From: a virus
Reading direction: 5' to 3' (one strand)
IMG/VR virus record: IMGVR_UViG_3300021376_000096
Location: 1-48,934 of that record
DNA: 48,934 nucleotides
Positions within the stretch are counted from its first letter, which is position 1; every line of letters starts with the position of its first letter. The position numbers and the translations under genes are program-made. Below are positions 48,931-48,934 of this stretch, in pieces. The notes under the pieces are model-generated. The model saw nothing but the letters and a program-made list of their open reading frames with translations, was not told the origin of the DNA and ran no database searches.

Positions 48931-48934
48931 CTTT

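Noticed and set aside
1-48934. Insertion sequences, integrase or attachment sites
   Set aside because: No transposase or recombinase motifs and no flanking direct repeats with such genes were seen.

Overview
The window looks like a contiguous piece of an AT-rich, T4-like (contractile-tailed) bacteriophage genome, most like marine T4-type phages such as cyanophages and pelagiphages. The evidence is a nearly complete T4-type baseplate and tail gene set (homologues or positional counterparts of gp4, 5, 5.4/PAAR, 6, 8, 25, 26, 27, 29, 48, 53, 54), the replication proteins gp32, gp59 and ligase (gp30), and exact T4 late-promoter octamers (TATAAATA) at gene 5' ends. No host gene, integrase, transposon or CRISPR array was seen. 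The host cannot be named from the sequence, and assignments rest on recognised motifs and gene order, not on searches.

Layout. 1-7174 (minus): an adhesion module of tail-fibre-like proteins, including a peptidase S74 chaperone fibre, a BppU-like connector, a 29-residue-repeat fibre, two short coiled-coil proteins and a partial fibre cut by the window edge. 7188-30558 (minus): the baseplate operon, read right to left as gp48-like, gp53, gp27-like hub, gp5-like spike carrying an M15 peptidase, PAAR tip, gp25, gp6, a protein in the gp7 position, a 2103-residue threonine-rich fibre, gp8 and a DUF4815 protein. 30571-35769 (plus): a divergent operon with the gp4 nuclease, a conserved unassigned protein, gp54-like tube initiator, the gp26-family protein plus a short -1 frame extension, and a gp29-like tape measure. 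35840-43785 (minus): gp32, gp59, a 2OG-Fe(II) oxygenase, DNA ligase, a zinc metallopeptidase, one CAU tRNA (probably tRNA-Ile2) and many small conserved phage genes. 43891-45101 (minus): two SAM methyltransferases. 45171-47801 (plus): a separate adhesin cassette with a second BppU-like paralogue, a collagen-like fibre and a glycine-rich adhesin. 47816-48930 (minus): three small genes.

Most notable: (1) a textbook -1 ribosomal frameshift signal (heptamer T TTT TTC, 4-nt spacer, 11-bp hairpin) joins the gp26-family gene to a 62-codon ORF directly upstream of the tape-measure gene, the arrangement known for tail assembly chaperones of other tailed phages; (2) two genes, including gp4, have TATAAATA placed so that the late transcript would start at the AUG, and both lack a Shine-Dalgarno, so they may be leaderless; (3) the Thr-rich fibre contains 54-codon tandem duplications, and its N-terminal module appears to be the second half of a domain whose first half ends the upstream gene; (4) a late promoter sits in the loop of an intrinsic terminator; (5) the cell-puncturing spike carries a peptidase in place of lysozyme.

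No gene-free stretch exceeds 300 bases. The gaps are mostly a few bases; the larger ones (about 60-110 bases) hold the promoters, terminators and tRNA listed.
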